Part shown: positions 9,060 through 17,260 of the stretch, piece by piece | How positions within the stretch are numbered: the first letter of the stretch is position 1 | Layout of the letters: each line of letters begins with the position of its first letter | Assembly: GCF_000513095.1 (NCBI RefSeq) | Contig: NZ_BAUT01000003.1 | Location: 62,001-126,000, forward strand | Direction of reading: 5' to 3' | DNA length: 64,000 nt | Source of the DNA: Halalkalibacter wakoensis JCM 9140 | Lineage (GTDB): Bacteria > Bacillota > Bacilli > Bacillales > Bacillaceae_D | Translations under genes and position numbers: made by a program | Notes under the pieces: model-generated | What the model was told of the DNA's origin: nothing | Seen by the model: the letters and a program-made list of their open reading frames with translations, nothing else | Databases searched by the model: none

Positions 9060-10092
9060 AACAGTATAACATTCCAAAACGTAATAAAGAGATTGGGAAA
9101 CAAGTAAAGCAGTATATAGATACATTAACAAAACCAATCGGTAGTTTAGGTCGATTAGAAGAGCTTGCGATTGAGTTAGCCGAAATGAAAAATGAGAACT
9201 TTCCTAGTGTAGAACAGCCAGGGATTCTCGTTTTTGCAGCAGATCATGGGGTTACGGCACAAGGAGTGTCGGCCTATCCACAGGAAGTCACAGAACAGAT
9301 GGTTCATAATTTTTTAACTGAAGGAGCCGCAATTAATGTTTTTAGTAGCAGATAGGGGCCAAGTTAGAGATTATCGATATAGGTGTAGCTGTTTCACTCG
9401 AACATGCAAAACTCATAAACAAAAAAATCCGATACGGTACTGCTGATTTTTTCGTAGAGGATGCTATGTCGCGTGATGAAGCGAAAGCGGCGATTGAAGT
9501 TGGGTATGTGCAGGCAAAAGATATGATCCAAAAAGGAATAAACTGTTTAATCCTTGGTGAAATGGGAATTGGCAACACTACGTCAAGCAGTGCAATTGTT
9601 TCTTTTTTGGGCGATGAAGAAGTTGATGCAGTAGTAGGAATGGGTACCGGAATTTCTTCGGAACAATTGCAGCATAAAGGAAACATTATTAAACAAGCGA
9701 TTGAAAAACGAAACCCAAATAGCGAGGATCCGATTGATGTACTATCGAAAATAGGTGGGTTAGAAATTGCGGGCATGGCAGGGGCCATGATTGCAGCTGC
9801 TGAAAATAGAACTCCGATTCTTGTAGATGGATTTATTTGTACGACAGCTGTACTAGTTGCTAAAGAACTTGCACCTCATGTAGTTGATTACATCATTCTA
9901 GCTCATAAATCGAGCGAACCAGGACATGCCATTGCAACAAGCTTATTGAAGAAGAAGCCATTAATTGATTTACATTTAAGGTTAGGGGAAGGAACGGGAG
10001 CTGCAATAGCTTATCCAATCGTTCAATCTGCAACTCTTATGTTAAAGGAAATGGCTACCTTTACTTCAGCAGGCGTTTCGACAAAAACATAA
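9056..10092 (+). CDS. cobT: Nicotinate-nucleotide:DMB phosphoribosyltransferase (frameshifted)
   Basis: The enzyme makes alpha-ribazole phosphate, the lower-ligand nucleotide of B12. Visible motifs are [43 protein letters not shown] and the C-terminal [10 protein letters not shown] containing the catalytic Glu. The frame breaks near 9349: one C is missing in AGCAG, and restoring it turns the early stop into [14 protein letters not shown], giving about 345 residues as expected. All conserved motifs are otherwise intact on both sides, so a sequencing error is more likely than a dead gene. ATG overlaps the cbiA stop (ATGA) with a GAGGAG site. Confidence 0.88.
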
Positions 10093-10112
10093 CGATTTAT
10101 ATGGAGGGGAAT

Positions 10113-10658
10113 ATGAAAACAGAAAAACAAAGAGGACTCACTTTCGTTTATACCGGTGATGGGAAAGGCAAAACGACTTCTGCGATTGGTTTAGTCGTTC
10201 GAGCTACTGGAAGAGGTTTGAAATCAAAAATCTATCAGTTTATTAAATCACCTGAACGGTCATACGGCGAACAAATTGCTCTTAAAAAATTAGGAGTTGA
10301 AATGGTTCAACTTGGAATTGGATTTACTTGGACAAAGACACCAGAAGAACATAGAGAGGCATTACGAAACGGATGGCCAAAAGCAAAGGAAGCCGTTATG
10401 AGTGGAGAATATGACCTTATTATTTTGGATGAATTAAATAATGCATTGGCGATCGATGCATTTCCGGTCGAAGACGTTTTGCCATTACAGGAAGTGATAG
10501 ATGTTATTAAGAATAAACCAACACATGTTCATCTTGTGATTACAGGAAGAAATGCTTTGCAAGAAGTAAGAGACTTAGCAGATCTGGTATCTATTATTGA
10601 ACCCGAAAAACATTACTACAATGAAGGAATTCCGGCTGTAAAAGGAATCGAATTTTAA
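10113..10658 (+). CDS. cobO: Cob(I)alamin adenosyltransferase, CobO/BtuR type
   Basis: It transfers the adenosyl group of ATP to cob(I)yrinate diamide or cobinamide. The P-loop GDGKGKTTSA lies near residue 15, and the family motifs IYQFIKSP, LIILDELNNAL and LVITGRNA follow. The 181-residue length is normal. ATG at 10113 is preferred over 10101 because GGAGGGG (10103-10109) lies just before it. It stands 20 bases after cobT in the operon. Confidence 0.92.
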   Translation: MKTEKQRGLTFVYTGDGKGKTTSAIGLVVRATGRGLKSKIYQFIKSPERSYGEQIALKKLGVEMVQLGIGFTWTKTPEEHREALRNGWPKAKEAVMSGEYDLIILDELNNALAIDAFPVEDVLPLQEVIDVIKNKPTHVHLVITGRNALQEVRDLADLVSIIEPEKHYYNEGIPAVKGIEF

Positions 10659-10699
10659 TTGGCTCGACCAATGAGTAAACGAGGCAGGAGGGATTTGCT

Positions 10700-12235
10700 A
10701 TGAACGACGCTATTCCATTAATGATCCAAGGGACGCATTCGGATGCAGGGAAATCTGCGCTTGTGACAGCACTCTGTCGAATATTTACAGAAGAAGGATA
10801 TAAGACCGCTCCGTTCAAATCACAAAACATGGCTTTAAATTCATATATCACCTTGGATGGAAAAGAGATTGGTCGCGCTCAAGGTGTTCAAGCAGAAGCA
10901 TGTGGGATAAAGGCAACAACAGATATGAATCCCATTCTAATTAAACCTAGCGGCGAATATCAATCGCAAATTGTTGTTCATGGGGAAGTATTTAAAAACA
11001 TGCAGGCTGGAGAATATAGACAAGATTTCTTTCAGCAAGGATTAAATATTATAAAAGAGTCTTACGAGAGGCTGTCAAAACAATATGAACGAATTGTGAT
11101 TGAAGGAGCAGGTAGCCCTGCTGAAATTAATTTGAATGATCGTGAACTTGTTAATATGCGTGTAGCCCAAATGGCGAATGCTCCTGTTATATTAGTCGGT
11201 GACATCGAAAAAGGTGGGGTATTTGCAAGTTTAGTTGGGACATTACAGCTTCTAGAAGAAAAAGATCGAAAACGAGTAATGGGCGTCTTTATTAATAAAT
11301 TTAGAGGAGATGTAGAACTCCTCAAACCAGGTCTCACATGGTTTGAGGAATATACAGGCATTCCTGTGTTAGGCGTTATCCCGTACATAGAGAATTTACG
11401 GATTGAAGCAGAAGATTCTGTCGTCTTAAATCAGTACGCAACAAAGGTTGATTCCTCAAAAGAGCTAGATATTGCGGTGATCCGCTATCCGTTTATTTCA
11501 AACTTTACAGACATCGATCCTTTTTTTGAAGAACCAGATTGTTCAGTGCGATTTGTACAAAACGTTGAGCAATTGGGTCAACCTGACTTAGTAATATTAC
11601 CAGGAAGCAAAAATACGATCGAAGACATGATGTTTTTGCACGATACCGGTTTAGCTAACAGAATTTTGCATTTAGAACAGGATACGAAGACGACAGTAGC
11701 TGGTATTTGTGGCGGGTATCAAATGCTTGGACAGAGTATTGAAGATGAGTTTGGGGTGGAGTCTTCATATACCCATGTTGACGGACTCGGTCTGATCGAA
11801 ATGAAAACATTCATGAATCAGCAAAAAATGACGATTCAATCTGAAGGAATTGCTCAATTTAAAGGAAAAGAAATTCCGGTTTCTGGTTATGAGATTCATA
11901 TGGGTGAATCTCGTTACAAAAAAACTGGGAACGAACTTGTGAAATTAGCTGATCGATGTGAGGGGACAGTTTCAGAAAATGAACGGATTATCGGAACGTA
12001 CTTTCACGATATTTTTCATAATGATGTTTTTAGAGAAGTATTTCTCAATGAAATCCGCATTCAAAAAGGCCTTGAACCCATTTTTCAACGAGCGTCGTTT
12101 GAAAAAAAGAAAGAAGACGGCTTTAACATGTTGGCGAATGTCGTTAGAGAAAGCATTCAGTTAGAAAGGATTCAACAAATGATGGGGGACTTTTCGAAAA
12201 AAATGGGTAGTCATGAGGAAGAGAAAAGGAAGTAA
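10700..12235 (+). CDS. cobQ: Cobyric acid synthase
   Basis: This enzyme amidates carboxylates b, d, e and g of adenosylcobyrinate diamide. The N-terminal ATPase domain begins with MIQGTHSDAGKSALVTALCR and includes FKSQNMALNS; the C-terminal triad-type amidotransferase domain has VAGICGGYQMLG (nucleophile Cys near residue 337) and GYEIHMGESRY. The 511-residue length is typical. A CAGGAGGG site precedes ATG. It sits between cobO and cbiB, the natural order for the late pathway. Confidence 0.94.
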   Translation: MNDAIPLMIQGTHSDAGKSALVTALCRIFTEEGYKTAPFKSQNMALNSYITLDGKEIGRAQGVQAEACGIKATTDMNPILIKPSGEYQSQIVVHGEVFKNMQAGEYRQDFFQQGLNIIKESYERLSKQYERIVIEGAGSPAEINLNDRELVNMRVAQMANAPVILVGDIEKGGVFASLVGTLQLLEEKDRKRVMGVFINKFRGDVELLKPGLTWFEEYTGIPVLGVIPYIENLRIEAEDSVVLNQYATKVDSSKELDIAVIRYPFISNFTDIDPFFEEPDCSVRFVQNVEQLGQPDLVILPGSKNTIEDMMFLHDTGLANRILHLEQDTKTTVAGICGGYQMLGQSIEDEFGVESSYTHVDGLGLIEMKTFMNQQKMTIQSEGIAQFKGKEIPVSGYEIHMGESRYKKTGNELVKLADRCEGTVSENERIIGTYFHDIFHNDVFREVFLNEIRIQKGLEPIFQRASFEKKKEDGFNMLANVVRESIQLERIQQMMGDFSKKMGSHEEEKRK

Positions 12236-12240
12236 TCAAA

Positions 12241-13227
12241 ATGGTTTTTGTATTTGATACAGGATATGATCCGATTTTAATGCTCTGTTTTATCATTGTA
12301 GCAGCTATCTTATTGGATTTGCTTATAGGAGACCCTAAATGGATCCCACACCCGGTTGTCCAAATAGGTAAGCTGATTACGTTTATTGAATCGAGATTAA
12401 ACAAAGGAAAATATATAGTCAACAAAGGATACCTTCTTACTGTTTCCGTTATAAGTGTAGTGTTTTTAGTTACCTATCTCATTGTCTATGTTTCGTATCA
12501 TTTTCATATTTTTGTTGGAGTGCTAGTGGAAATTTACATCATCTCAACGACAATTGCCATTAAGGGTTTACGTTCGGCTGCAGTAAACGTTTTTATCCCA
12601 CTAACTAGTGGGGACTTACAAGAAGCAAGATATCAGCTAAGTATGATCGTAGGCCGTGATACAAAGGAGCTATCTGAAAGTGAAATTGTTAGAGGAACGG
12701 TTGAAACAGTAGCTGAAAATACGGTTGATGGAATTACAGCTCCATTGTTTTGGGCATTCATTGGAGGGGCTCCTTTGGCAATGGTGTATCGAGCAATTAA
12801 TACGTTAGATTCTATGGTTGGTCATAAAAATGAACAATTTCTTTATTTTGGGCGAGCATCTGCGAAACTTGATGATGTTGCAAATTGGCTACCAGCAAGA
12901 ATAACAGCCTGTTCGATGTGGGTTGCTTCCTTTGTAATAAAAGGTTCGCATAAGCTACATGCATGGAAAATTACTTGGAGGGACGCTCGTAAGCACCCTA
13001 GTCCCAATAGTGGCTGGTCAGAAGCGATGGTGGCAGGTTTACTAGGTATTCAATTAGGTGGTATGAATTATTACAATGGAGTTGAGTCTAAAAGAGCTCT
13101 AATGGGTGAAACGTACAGGACGTTAAGACGCTGTGACATTAATAAAGCAATTGGTTATATGCATGGAGGTTGGATCGTTTTTTTTATGTTTGGAGTTAGT
13201 GTTTTGTTAGGAATAAGATGGATGTAG
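12241..13227 (+). CDS. cbiB: Adenosylcobinamide-phosphate synthase
   Basis: This is an integral membrane enzyme joining aminopropanol phosphate to cobyrate. Hydrophobic segments alternate with family motifs: LLIGDPKWIPHPVVQIG near residue 25, ETVAENTVDGITAPLFW near residue 155 and the late DARKHPSPNSGWSEA. The length is 328 residues. It begins five bases after cobQ. The gene is also called cobD in some genomes; I use cbiB to separate it from the decarboxylase downstream. Confidence 0.93.
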   Translation: MVFVFDTGYDPILMLCFIIVAAILLDLLIGDPKWIPHPVVQIGKLITFIESRLNKGKYIVNKGYLLTVSVISVVFLVTYLIVYVSYHFHIFVGVLVEIYIISTTIAIKGLRSAAVNVFIPLTSGDLQEARYQLSMIVGRDTKELSESEIVRGTVETVAENTVDGITAPLFWAFIGGAPLAMVYRAINTLDSMVGHKNEQFLYFGRASAKLDDVANWLPARITACSMWVASFVIKGSHKLHAWKITWRDARKHPSPNSGWSEAMVAGLLGIQLGGMNYYNGVESKRALMGETYRTLRRCDINKAIGYMHGGWIVFFMFGVSVLLGIRWM

Positions 13228-13240
13228 GTGAGGTGAAACG

Positions 13241-14320
13241 ATGAAATGGCCGAATCATGGGGGACAACCTGAAACAATGAAACAGTTATTTAATATAAAA
13301 CCGGAACACAAAATGTTGGATTTTAGTGCTAATCTAAATCCACTTGGGCCTCCTTCTTGGTTAAAGCAAGCATTAGAAGAGCAATATGACACACTTGTTC
13401 ATTATCCCGAACCATCGTATGATCAGAGTCATTTGGCATTAGCGAAGCATGAGGGAATACATAAAGATCAGGTTTTACTAACAAATGGCGGAGCAGAAGC
13501 GATTTTTTTAGTAGCGAAATACTTTGAAAAGAAAAACGCATTAATTGTTCATCCAACTTTTTCGGAGTATGAACGAGCGTGTCAACATTATCATTTAAAG
13601 GTCGATCATGTTTTTTATGATATCGACAACGAATTTCAATTACCGATGTCGTGCATCCTTGCAAAGCTCCCCGTAACAGATGTAATCTTTTTGTGCAGAC
13701 CGAATAATCCTACAGGAACGGTTGTGAAAGAGGAAGACATTATCCAATTATTAAAAGCAGGAAAAAAATTTGGTACAACCATAGTTGTAGACGAAGCTTT
13801 TGTAGACTTTTTACCAGGTTCGATAGCACCATTAACAAAATGGTTAGCCTCTTATTCAAATATAATTTTGTTGCGATCCCTGACAAAGATGTATACAATT
13901 CCTGGACTTAGAGCTGGCTATCTCATAGCTACTGAAAACATCATCCAGACCTTGAAGGATGTGCAAATTCCTTGGAGCATTAACGCTTTAGTAAACTCAA
14001 TTATTCCTAAGTTGCTAAGTGATACGATGTTTGTTGAGCAAACAAAGCAATGGTTACAAGAGCAATCTCATTATGTAAGAAAAACATTAACGCAATTAGA
14101 TTTTTACCTTTCTCCTTCAAGTGTTAATTTTTATTTGTTACAAGATCTAAAGCGGCCGCAAACAGATGAGCTTTTTCAATTTTTATTACAACATGGAATC
14201 GTTACAAGGCATACGCATAATTTTAAAGGTTTAGACGGGAAGTATATTCGCATTGCCGTTCGTTCAAAAGCTGAAAATGAACAATTTCTCCATTTCCTGA
14301 AGAAATGGAGAAATGAATGA
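13241..14320 (+). CDS. cobD: L-threonine-O-3-phosphate decarboxylase (PLP, CobD)
   Basis: This aminotransferase-fold enzyme makes (R)-1-amino-2-propanol phosphate, the linker used by CbiB. The start MKWPNHGGQPE and LDFSANLNPLGPP are typical of CobD rather than HisC; RPNNPTG, VVDEAFVDF and the PLP-lysine motif SLTKMYTIPGLRAGY (Lys near residue 217) follow. The length is 359 residues. GAGGTG precedes ATG. It overlaps cobU by four bases. HisC is the main alternative, but context and N-terminus favour CobD. Confidence 0.88.
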   Translation: MKWPNHGGQPETMKQLFNIKPEHKMLDFSANLNPLGPPSWLKQALEEQYDTLVHYPEPSYDQSHLALAKHEGIHKDQVLLTNGGAEAIFLVAKYFEKKNALIVHPTFSEYERACQHYHLKVDHVFYDIDNEFQLPMSCILAKLPVTDVIFLCRPNNPTGTVVKEEDIIQLLKAGKKFGTTIVVDEAFVDFLPGSIAPLTKWLASYSNIILLRSLTKMYTIPGLRAGYLIATENIIQTLKDVQIPWSINALVNSIIPKLLSDTMFVEQTKQWLQEQSHYVRKTLTQLDFYLSPSSVNFYLLQDLKRPQTDELFQFLLQHGIVTRHTHNFKGLDGKYIRIAVRSKAENEQFLHFLKKWRNE

Positions 14321-14871
14321 TGATTTCGTTTATTTCAGGTGGTGCCCGTTCAGGAAAAAGTCAGTTTGCAGAGAAGCTCGCTGTTTCAGCTTTTCATGAA
14401 AGAAAAAGTCGATCTGAGAAAGTCTCCTTGTATTACGTTGCAACATCGAAAAGAAGTGATGCTGAAATGAAGGAGCGAATTCGGATTCATCAACAAATGC
14501 GAATAGTAGACTGGGAGACAATAGAAGAGCCTTATGACTTTTCGTTGTTCCTTTCTACATGTACGAAACAAGACGTCCTATTAGTTGACTGTGTAACGAT
14601 TTGGCTAAATAATGTGATGTTTAATCAAAAGTGGGGCATTCACAAAATTGAAGAAACCGTTGACAGATGGATCAAGATTATAAAAGAAAAAGAACTTTAT
14701 GTTATTTTTGTTTCCAATGACGTGAATGAAGAGCTACCTCATTATTTTTCGCGTGAGGTACTCCAATATGTGTGGACATTGCAACATGTACATAAACGGT
14801 TGGTTACGCAAGCTGAACAAGTAATACAAGTTACAGCAGGACTTCCGATTTTTTGGAAGGGGGAAGCATAA
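14317..14871 (+). CDS. cobU: Adenosylcobinamide kinase / guanylyltransferase
   Basis: This bifunctional enzyme phosphorylates adenosylcobinamide and then attaches GMP. The P-loop ISGGARSGKSQFAE starts at residue 5; YYVATS, HQQMRIVDWETIEEP (with the guanylylated His region) and LVDCVTIWLNN follow. The family's usual late motif with N-E-V-G-x-G-I-V-P is altered here to VSNDVNEELPHYFSREVLQ. Its length is normal at 184 residues. The ATG overlaps the cobD stop. A second, shorter CobU-like gene near the operon end retains the EVGRGIVP motif that this copy lacks. Confidence 0.85.
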   Translation: MMISFISGGARSGKSQFAEKLAVSAFHERKSRSEKVSLYYVATSKRSDAEMKERIRIHQQMRIVDWETIEEPYDFSLFLSTCTKQDVLLVDCVTIWLNNVMFNQKWGIHKIEETVDRWIKIIKEKELYVIFVSNDVNEELPHYFSREVLQYVWTLQHVHKRLVTQAEQVIQVTAGLPIFWKGEA

Positions 14872-15629
14872 TGAAACAACTATTGTATGGTTTTTTATTG
14901 GCGATTCAGTTTCTTACGAGATTACCTGTTCCGGTCCAATGTCCATGGAATAGAGACACTAGTAGATGGGCAATCCGAAGTTACCCCCTTGTGGGGATGA
15001 TTATGGCGGTTTTCCTTATGGCCATTCATCTTTTATTGGAGCCGTTTCTTCCTCTATCTATGATGGTACTGGTCCTTTTAACTGCTTGGGTTTGGTTAAG
15101 TGGTGGCTTGCATTTAGATGGTTGGATGGACGTGGCAGATGCAGTAGGATCAAACAGGTCGCTAGAAAAAAAGTGGGAAATTATGAAGGATCCCCATGTA
15201 GGAAGCTTCGGAATCATTGCACTATTTTTTTTATTAGCTTGGAAATGTCTATTGGTTTATTTACTGATTGATGGAGGCACTCTTATTTATTCCTTTTTAT
15301 TTGTTTTAGCTTTTTCTCGATTAGGTGCCGTTATTCTTATGCTAGCTCTGCCCACAGCGAAACAACATGGGTTAGCTTGGGAATGGAAAATGAATATTAG
15401 CTGGTTTGACGGTTTATGCGCTTTTTTACCTATTGCTATTATTCTCTTTTGGTTTAATGACTTTCTCTTTTTACTGCCAGCATACATATTCTTTTATATT
15501 CTCTTCGGTGCATGGATGGCTTATCAATTTAAAGGATCTAACGGTGATTTGTTAGGGGCGGCGATTGAAGGAGGAGAATTATGGGGACTTGCCATCATAT
15601 GGACTTATTTCTCGTTCGTCATGGGGTAA
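14871..15629 (+). CDS. cobS: Adenosylcobinamide-GDP ribazoletransferase (cobalamin synthase)
   Basis: This membrane enzyme joins alpha-ribazole to adenosylcobinamide-GDP. The first residues LLAIQFLTRLPVP, then SYPLVGM, and the acidic motif GGLHLDGWMDVADAVG near residue 80 (metal-binding DGxxD) are diagnostic, with several hydrophobic segments. The C-terminus has GDLLGAAIEGGEL. The length is about 252 residues. ATG at 14871 shares its A with the cobU TAA and follows GGAAGGGGG. Confidence 0.93.
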   Translation: MKQLLYGFLLAIQFLTRLPVPVQCPWNRDTSRWAIRSYPLVGMIMAVFLMAIHLLLEPFLPLSMMVLVLLTAWVWLSGGLHLDGWMDVADAVGSNRSLEKKWEIMKDPHVGSFGIIALFFLLAWKCLLVYLLIDGGTLIYSFLFVLAFSRLGAVILMLALPTAKQHGLAWEWKMNISWFDGLCAFLPIAIILFWFNDFLFLLPAYIFFYILFGAWMAYQFKGSNGDLLGAAIEGGELWGLAIIWTYFSFVMG

Positions 15630-16204
15630 CGACTTGGAATAAAGAGAAACGCTATTTAGGTCAGACGGACGTAAGTGTGATTAAAAGCGAGTTAAATGAG
15701 TTAGATGAGTTAAAAAACGAATTAAAAAAGATTGAATTTGACGGTGTCTTTTCGAGTGATTTGCGACGCTGTCAAGAAACATTGTCTTATTTGGAAGTTC
15801 CGTCACACAGTTTGATTGATAAGAGATTAAGAGAAATTAACTTTGGAGATTGGGAAGGAAAAACGTATGAAGAGCTCCAGCATGTTCCCATCTATCGGCA
15901 GTGGCTAGATCAACGGGAAAGTGTGCGAATACCAAATGGAGAATGCTTTGAATCATTTCAGTCTAGAATTGATTCATTTATAAATGAGCTATTTAAGCGG
16001 GAAAGACCATATAATAACGTTCTCGTCTTATCTCATGGAGGCGTTATTCGTTATGTCGTCTCAAAATTGTTACCGCATGTTTCGTTTTGGAGTGTGTCAG
16101 TAGAGCATGGACAAGCAATTAAGTTGTCATTTATTTGGCAGGAAGGAGAATGGCTATGCAACTCGTTATCGGAGGTGCCTTCTCAGGAAAAAGAAAAATT
16201 GTAA
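15581..16204 (+). CDS. cobC: Alpha-ribazole phosphatase-like histidine phosphatase
   Basis: This phosphoglycerate-mutase-fold phosphatase probably removes the 5' phosphate from alpha-ribazole phosphate or from cobalamin phosphate. The catalytic RHG motif occurs in FLVRHGVTTWN; the phosphate-pocket motif SSDLRRCQET, the acid INFGDWEGKTYEEL and the second His VLSHGGVIR are all present. GGAGGAG lies at 15570-15576, four bases before ATG 15581; the alternative ATG at 15599 (MDLFLVRHG) matches usual family N-termini and may be the true start. It overlaps cobS by 49 bases. The family is broad, so the B12 role rests on operon context. Confidence 0.82.
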   Translation: MGTCHHMDLFLVRHGVTTWNKEKRYLGQTDVSVIKSELNELDELKNELKKIEFDGVFSSDLRRCQETLSYLEVPSHSLIDKRLREINFGDWEGKTYEELQHVPIYRQWLDQRESVRIPNGECFESFQSRIDSFINELFKRERPYNNVLVLSHGGVIRYVVSKLLPHVSFWSVSVEHGQAIKLSFIWQEGEWLCNSLSEVPSQEKEKL

Positions 16205-16581
16205 GAAAAATGGGGAAGAGCAGCTGGTTATCTGCATATAATCGTGATCCTTTGTCTAAATGGGATTCTATTTGGGAAAAGGACTCCCTGTTAGTGCTAG
16301 AGGGCTGGGAAACCTGGGTAGCACATGAAATCGAAAAAAACGAAAAACTTGCTAACATCCGATTGAGTATAAGAGAGTTCTTACAACAAATGAAAAGGGA
16401 AGAGAAAAGAAGAGACAGTGAAATCATTCTTATTGTTTTAGAAGTAGGAAGAGGGATTGTTCCGATTGAGAAGAGGGACCGGCTGTTAAGGGATCTTCTA
16501 GGATGGATAGCCCAAGATGCTGTGGAAATTGCCGATGAGGTTCATTATGTTTGGAATGGACTACATCAAAAATTAAAATGA
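16156..16581 (+). CDS. Short CobU-like protein
   Basis: This 141-residue protein resembles the CobU kinase/guanylyltransferase fold: a degenerate P-loop (IGGAFSGKRK) at the N-terminus, then LVLEGWETW where CobU has its D-C motif, and a well-kept EVGRGIVP with RDLLGWIAQ and EIADEVHYV near the end. It is about 40 residues shorter than CobU. ATG at 16156 follows AAGGAG at 16143-16148 and overlaps the cobC end by 49 bases. Activity cannot be read from sequence; it may complement the upstream CobU, whose EVGxGIVP motif is altered, or act as a partner subunit. It is the last gene of the operon. Confidence 0.68.
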   Translation: MQLVIGGAFSGKRKIVRKMGKSSWLSAYNRDPLSKWDSIWEKDSLLVLEGWETWVAHEIEKNEKLANIRLSIREFLQQMKREEKRRDSEIILIVLEVGRGIVPIEKRDRLLRDLLGWIAQDAVEIADEVHYVWNGLHQKLK

Positions 16582-16621
16582 TATTCTCTTGACTCATCAA
16601 GGTATAATCATAAAAAATCAA

Positions 16622-16665
16622 CGAAAAAATCTCCAATACAATTGTATTGGAGATTTTTTCGTTTG
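16622..16665. terminator. Perfect palindromic terminator closing the B12 operon
   Basis: Bases 16622-16661 form a perfect 40-base palindrome (half: CGAAAAAATCTCCAATACAA) with A- and T-rich flanks. It can stop transcripts from the B12 operon and from the convergent His-rich gene, whose stop codon lies near 16676. Confidence 0.85.
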
Positions 16666-16675
16666 TAGATTGCAT

Positions 16676-17017
16676 TTATTGAACACTGACGAGTTCGACA
16701 GGTCCGTGGTCATCACAGTGATCACCATGTACATGGTGTAATCGCCCGTTGACAAGATAGTCCATATGATCTCCGTGAGGGACTAGCTCATGACCGCAAT
16801 CTGAGTCATGAGAACAACCACAATTCATTGGTACACATTCAACTGGGTTTGTTTCAGATACTGGGATTGTGCATTCATCCCAATGTCCATTATGTTCATG
16901 ATGAAGATGCCCATTGTGAACATAATCAATATGATCATCATGTTTTATTTTCGTATGACCACACGCGACACTATGCTTATGAGGATGTTTTTCATGAATC
17001 GAATGTTCTTGCGCCAT
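16676..17017 (-). CDS. His-rich zinc-binding protein
   Basis: This 113-residue, soluble, highly polar protein has about 23 His and 7 Cys. Two related segments, HDDHIDYVHNGHLHH and HGDHMDYLVNGRLHHVHGDH, look like an internal duplication; between them lies a Cys cluster (VPMNCGCSHDSDCGH). Such composition implies metal binding, most likely zinc, as storage or buffering in the cytosol; there is no signal peptide. ATG at 17017 has AAAAGGAGG. A perfect Zur-type palindrome lies 134 bases upstream, in the region shared with a divergent metal-importer operon. Similar proteins appear in databases under varied names, sometimes as zinc transporter permease, which the soluble sequence does not support. 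Confidence 0.75.
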   Translation of the reverse strand: MAQEHSIHEKHPHKHSVACGHTKIKHDDHIDYVHNGHLHHEHNGHWDECTIPVSETNPVECVPMNCGCSHDSDCGHELVPHGDHMDYLVNGRLHHVHGDHCDDHGPVELVSVQ

Positions 17018-17150
17018 GTTGAAACCTCCTTTTACTAATTTATTTTATCTTTTCCCTATAGTAGTTTGATTAAACAGTTTTGTCGGTAACTGTAATGAGG
17101 TTGTTGTAAGAGAATGAGCAATGTATAAACAAAATTGTTTCTTTTAAAAT

Positions 17151-17171
17151 AAATCGTAAAATTTACGATTT
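17151..17171. promoter_or_regulatory. Perfect-palindrome Zur-type box
   Basis: AAATCGTAAA, a central A, then TTTACGATTT: a perfect 10-1-10 inverted repeat with the CGTAA/TTACG core of the Bacillus Zur site. It is placed just before the plus-strand promoter of the ABC operon and 134 bases before the divergent His-rich gene. Confidence 0.78.
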
Positions 17172-17176
17172 AGTTC

Positions 17177-17206
17177 TTGACGGTTATAAGAGCAGCTATG
17201 TATAGT
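17177..17206 (+). promoter_or_regulatory. SigA-type promoter of the metal ABC operon
   Basis: TTGACG at 17177-17182 and TATAGT at 17201-17206 are 18 bases apart. The predicted start near 17213 lies between the two Zur-like sites. Confidence 0.65.
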
Positions 17207-17216
17207 AAACAAGTGC

Positions 17217-17237
17217 AAATAATAATGATTTCGATTT
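17217..17237. promoter_or_regulatory. Second Zur-like box
   Basis: AAATAATAAT, one spacer, ATTTCGATTT: three mismatches to the Zur consensus. It lies just downstream of the predicted start of transcription and 24 bases before the SBP start codon, a usual place for a repressor. Confidence 0.5.
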
Positions 17238-17260
17238 ATTTGAATAGGAGTGAATAAATA

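Noticed and set aside
9342-9788. 148-codon minus-strand open frame inside cobT
   Set aside because: Antisense to conserved CobT motifs; it reads as a shadow of the opposite strand.
13241-14320. Histidinol-phosphate aminotransferase (HisC)
   Set aside because: The fold is shared, but the N-terminus and the place inside the B12 operon fit threonine-phosphate decarboxylase.
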